From contig NZ_CP060092.1 in assembly GCF_014217335.1 (NCBI RefSeq), positions 2,745,501-2,809,500 of the forward strand: a stretch of 64,000 nt of DNA, written 5' to 3'. Positions within the stretch are counted from its first letter, which is position 1, and every line of letters starts with the position of its first letter. Below, in pieces: positions 61,096 to 64,000 of this stretch. The stretch is from Teredinibacter purpureus. GTDB lineage: Bacteria > Pseudomonadota > Gammaproteobacteria > Pseudomonadales > Cellvibrionaceae. A program made the translations under genes and the position numbers. The notes under the pieces are model-generated. The model searched no databases. It was not told the origin of the DNA and saw only the letters and a program-made list of their open reading frames with translations.

Positions 61096-62097
61096 TTGGA
61101 ATCGCCTATTGAATCTCTCATGCTATACCGGGCTGTCTTGCCCTACAAGGCGCCGTTACACTTGGCCAGCGGTATTGCGTTTAGCCGGGAAGTCATTCTA
61201 CTGGAGTGGACAGTAAACGGAGAGAAATTTTGGAGTGAGATAGCGCCACTTCCGGGGTTCAGCCAAGAAAGCTTAACCCAATGTCTTGTTCAGCTTAGAA
61301 CGTTTTTCTCGAAGAGTAATTATCATACGTTGTCGGCGTTGCATGAATTTAGTCGGGGCGATACTTGTTACCCCTCTGTAGCGCTTGGTTGCAGCGTAGA
61401 AAGTTTTCAATCACATTCTAGCCTTCAGTCTAGCCCTCGGCCGCCGTCAAATGTGTGTACATTACTGACGTATGAAAATCATTGCGGTAAAGGCGAAGCA
61501 TTAGTGTCTGACGAAGGGTTAAAAGATTCTGCTGTGGTGAAAATGAAAGTTGGAATGCTGCCGCTTAAAGAGGATATCGCTCGAATTGATCGTATATGTA
61601 ACTTAACCTCATTTAAGGGGAGTATTCGATTAGATGCGAACCAGCAATGGTCACTCGCCGATATTGAATGGCTCAGTAAAAACATCGATACCGCTCGTAT
61701 TCAATGGATTGAAGAGCCGCTAACGGTGGCTCAGGAATACCGTGAGTGGGGGACAGTGACTGATCTTCGTTTTGCTTATGATGAAAGTTTATATCGTTCA
61801 GAACAACCGCCCGTTTTCTATACAGGCTTAACCGCCTTAGTGTTAAAACCAATGTTGCTTGGGCCGCATCGTGTTAAAGCGTTATGTGGCTGGGCTGCGC
61901 TACATCAATGTGAAACGGTATTGAGTAGTAGTTTTGAATCGATTGTGGGTATGGCGTATCTCTACCAGCTAGCGGAAAACTGGCCTTGTTCGCAATACCA
62001 TGGTTTCGACACGTTAAAATACTTTACGGATGCTTACAGTGCTCGGTCACATATGCGCTTCGTGACCCCGATAGAACGGTTGATCCCACATGCCTAA
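61096..62097 (+). CDS. menC: o-succinylbenzoate synthase MenC
   Basis: 333 aa, enolase superfamily. VVKMKVGMLPLKEDIARI with the KxK motif, metal ligands in IRLDANQQWS, WIEEPL and AYDESL, then VLKPMLLGP with the second catalytic Lys and SSSFESIVGM. It dehydrates SHCHC to o-succinylbenzoate. TTG start at 61096 with AGGAAA 8-9 bases upstream; an ATG at 61120 is an alternative. Overlaps menE by 8 bases. Confidence 0.9.
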   Translation: MESPIESLMLYRAVLPYKAPLHLASGIAFSREVILLEWTVNGEKFWSEIAPLPGFSQESLTQCLVQLRTFFSKSNYHTLSALHEFSRGDTCYPSVALGCSVESFQSHSSLQSSPRPPSNVCTLLTYENHCGKGEALVSDEGLKDSAVVKMKVGMLPLKEDIARIDRICNLTSFKGSIRLDANQQWSLADIEWLSKNIDTARIQWIEEPLTVAQEYREWGTVTDLRFAYDESLYRSEQPPVFYTGLTALVLKPMLLGPHRVKALCGWAALHQCETVLSSSFESIVGMAYLYQLAENWPCSQYHGFDTLKYFTDAYSARSHMRFVTPIERLIPHA

Positions 62098-63478
62098 TTT
62101 TATTGCTCACCTGTTAGGTGTTAGTGCTTTACCTGAGACGTTTACGCCCTTTTTGCTGGGTGATAACGTGTCTTTTTCGTTTGCCGAATTTGACAATAGT
62201 GTTGAATTCATTGGGCAAGGGCTTTCTTCGCTAAAGCCGGGCGACCGTGTGTTAATCGCTGTGGATAGATCATGGAAGAGCCTTGCGTTGATGTTTGCGG
62301 TGATACGCGTAGGGGCAATTGCCATCCCTATCGATTGTAATCTTCCGAAAGCACGCGTTACGTTATTACAGTCGACGTTCGCTATAAGGCACTACGTGGA
62401 CGCTCGAACGCACCTAGAGAACGACGCTTATCGGCCTTCAGCGACTAGCAGCCTGCGAGCGATAGACCGTTTTGATCAGAACGAACCTTGTTTAGGTATT
62501 TTTACCTCGGGTTCAACGGGCACGCCAAAGTTGGTATATCACGGTTGGTGTAATTTAAAAACTCAAGCCGACGCGTGTAACCAACTCATACCGCTCAATG
62601 CGGGTGATAGAACGTTATCGAGTTTACCGTTTTATCATATTGCAGGGTTTGCACAGGTGATAAGAGCGTTACTGTCTTCTTCAACATTAGTCTTAAGTGG
62701 TGTTGTGGAGGATGCAGAGAATCTACGTCGCTGGGCTATTACGCATACCTCGCTTGTTAGCACGCAATTGCAACGCTTGTTGGTGTGCAACGGCTCGGTG
62801 GATTCCCTAAAAGCAGTACTCATTGGCGGTGGGCCAAGTGACCCAGAAGTGATTGCGCAGGCGCAGCAGCGAGGCTACCCACTTTGGTTAACCTATGGTA
62901 TGACCGAGACCGCATCGCAATTAATAACCCTCTCACCTAGTGGACGTTGTTCTGTTATTAACGGCAATACCCTTAAACTATCGGGCAGCGGTGAGTTACT
63001 GGTACGCGGGAGCAACCTTTTTTTAGGGTATTGGTCTGAAGGTCGCTTGAATGATGGGCGAGACGAAGATGGTTGGTTTCATACGCGAGATTGCGCTGTA
63101 GTGAATAAGGGCCATTGGGTAATTACGGGGCGTACCGATAGCCAATATATTAGCGGTGGTAAAAACATACAACCCGAAGAAATTGAACATGCGTTACGAG
63201 AATTACACAGTATAGAAACCGCAGTTGTTGTGCCTGTTCCCCATTCTGAATTTGGGAACGCGTCATTTGCTTTAGTGTGTCTGAGAGGGCGCGAGAAACT
63301 TGACGACGCATTTATTCAAGGAATAATAAGGGAATTAAAGCTAACGTTACCCCGTTATTTAGTGCCAAGACAATATGCTCTTTTACCAAACGGAGAAGGC
63401 GCAAGCCAAGGCCAAAAATTTAATCGCAAAGCGTTACGTCGGTTAGCGTTGAGCATTCAACAGGAAAGGCTTTTATGA
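62090..63478 (+). CDS. menE: o-succinylbenzoate-CoA ligase MenE
   Basis: 462-aa acyl-adenylating enzyme. P-loop-like GIFTSGSTGTPKLVYH, ALPFYH-like LPFYHIAGFAQ, LTYGMTETASQ, the hinge HTRDCAVVNKGHWVITGRTDSQYISGGKNIQPEEIE, and C-terminal Lys in GQKFNRKALR. Activates o-succinylbenzoate with CoA for MenB. Overlaps the thioesterase gene by 4 bases. Confidence 0.92.
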   Translation: MPNFIAHLLGVSALPETFTPFLLGDNVSFSFAEFDNSVEFIGQGLSSLKPGDRVLIAVDRSWKSLALMFAVIRVGAIAIPIDCNLPKARVTLLQSTFAIRHYVDARTHLENDAYRPSATSSLRAIDRFDQNEPCLGIFTSGSTGTPKLVYHGWCNLKTQADACNQLIPLNAGDRTLSSLPFYHIAGFAQVIRALLSSSTLVLSGVVEDAENLRRWAITHTSLVSTQLQRLLVCNGSVDSLKAVLIGGGPSDPEVIAQAQQRGYPLWLTYGMTETASQLITLSPSGRCSVINGNTLKLSGSGELLVRGSNLFLGYWSEGRLNDGRDEDGWFHTRDCAVVNKGHWVITGRTDSQYISGGKNIQPEEIEHALRELHSIETAVVVPVPHSEFGNASFALVCLRGREKLDDAFIQGIIRELKLTLPRYLVPRQYALLPNGEGASQGQKFNRKALRRLALSIQQERLL

Positions 63479-63897
63479 GTATTTGGAAAAAGCAGGCCAC
63501 ACCCGCGCAATTTAATGCTTTCAGTGAGAACACTCTCGTTAGTCATTTGGATATTAAAATTACGGAGATAGGTGACGATTATATTAAAGGCACAATGCCG
63601 GTTAAAGATTTTACGCGGCAACCTATGGGGTACTTGCACGGTGGAGCTTCAGTTGTGTTGGCCGAAACCCTTGGGAGTATTGCCGGCCATCTTGTGGTAG
63701 GCGACGAGAAAAACTGTTTTGGTGTAGAGGTAAACGCTAACCATTTACGCTCTGTTAAAGAGGGCATGGTAACCGCAACGGTAAGGCCCATTCGAATCGG
63801 TTCCACGCTGCACGTATGGGATATTCAAATAACAGACGAAAGAGACGAACTTATCTGTGTTTCTAGGCTTACCCTGGCGGTTAAAGATTTTCGTTAG
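63475..63897 (+). CDS. menI: hotdog thioesterase, probable DHNA-CoA thioesterase MenI
   Basis: 140 aa, hotdog fold of the PaaI/4HBT class. PVKDFTRQPMGYLHGGASVVLAETLGS carries the catalytic HGG and Glu, followed by GVEVNANHLRSVKEG. Last gene of the men operon, overlapping menE by ATGA, so it most likely hydrolyses 1,4-dihydroxy-2-naphthoyl-CoA. No menA prenyltransferase follows in the remaining 100 bp. Confidence 0.85.
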   Translation: MSIWKKQATPAQFNAFSENTLVSHLDIKITEIGDDYIKGTMPVKDFTRQPMGYLHGGASVVLAETLGSIAGHLVVGDEKNCFGVEVNANHLRSVKEGMVTATVRPIRIGSTLHVWDIQITDERDELICVSRLTLAVKDFR

Positions 63898-64000
63898 GTG
63901 ACGGGCTAGCCGTAATCAGTAACCGTTGCCGTTATACGATTAATCTCGGCTTACCGCAAGAGGTCCCCATGCTTGGCAAACGGGCATAACTTCAAGGCTA

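Overview
The window is a chromosomal segment from a marine or saprophytic gammaproteobacterium, most likely Cellvibrionaceae (Saccharophagus, Teredinibacter, Cellvibrio relatives). The best clues are a secreted GH5 mannanase with two CBM10 modules joined by poly-serine linkers, a lipoprotein GH10 xylanase, and gammaproteobacterial housekeeping blocks (dnaX-ybaB-recR; rnd-ycgL-ycgN-slyX). Genus is an inference from gene content only.

Layout. (1) 1-4890: ordinary core DNA: phaB (minus), cnoX, serC, serA and the 4.5S SRP RNA gene. (2) 4891-6810: decayed DNA holding a fragment of a REP-associated transposase locus, a frameshifted IS21 istA with IS21-type terminal repeats, a lone IS3 orfA and a 5'-truncated small ORF. 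An integron integrase would be expected here, but none is visible. (3) 6815-40590: a sedentary-integron cassette array with 42 recognisable attC sites, all in one orientation, starting with a TAACAA-type box and ending in GCGTTA. No intI is seen anywhere in the window, so by sequence alone this is a CALIN (attC cluster lacking an integrase). Cassettes encode mainly small lipoproteins, exported proteins and membrane proteins, plus GIY-YIG, HEPN-like, Sel1, TonB-C, HEAT-like and S41-protease proteins. Four cassettes are near-identical copies (R1-R4) of a 531-bp unit with no normal gene and conserved nested inverted repeats. Two others are copies of another ORF-less cassette. (4) The array is colonised by seven complete IS: IS30-like x2, IS3-type A x2, IS3-type B, IS3-type C and IS66. 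Both IS30 copies sit at the same base relative to the attC start, both IS3-A copies sit at the same offset after an attC, and IS3-C splits an attC. (5) 40838-43240: a REP-associated tyrosine transposase (RAYT) whose upstream region is interrupted by an ISL3 element with an 8-bp target duplication. About 115 bp of this locus is repeated in the same orientation at 5643-5755, so the array is bracketed by direct repeats. (6) 43395-56054: mannanase, AEC transporter, dnaX-ybaB-recR, rnd-ycgL-ycgN, slyX, a membrane protein, a TIGR03503-like VWA protein and GH10 xylanase. (7) 56400-63897: a compact menaquinone operon menF-D-H-B-C-E plus a hotdog thioesterase (menI-like), with most genes overlapping by a few bases.

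The most interesting material is the array: the repeated structured R cassettes, the site-specific IS-attC relationships, and three unusually short attC sites that are translated as the C-terminal tail of their own cassette gene. Family assignments come from motif reading without database search.
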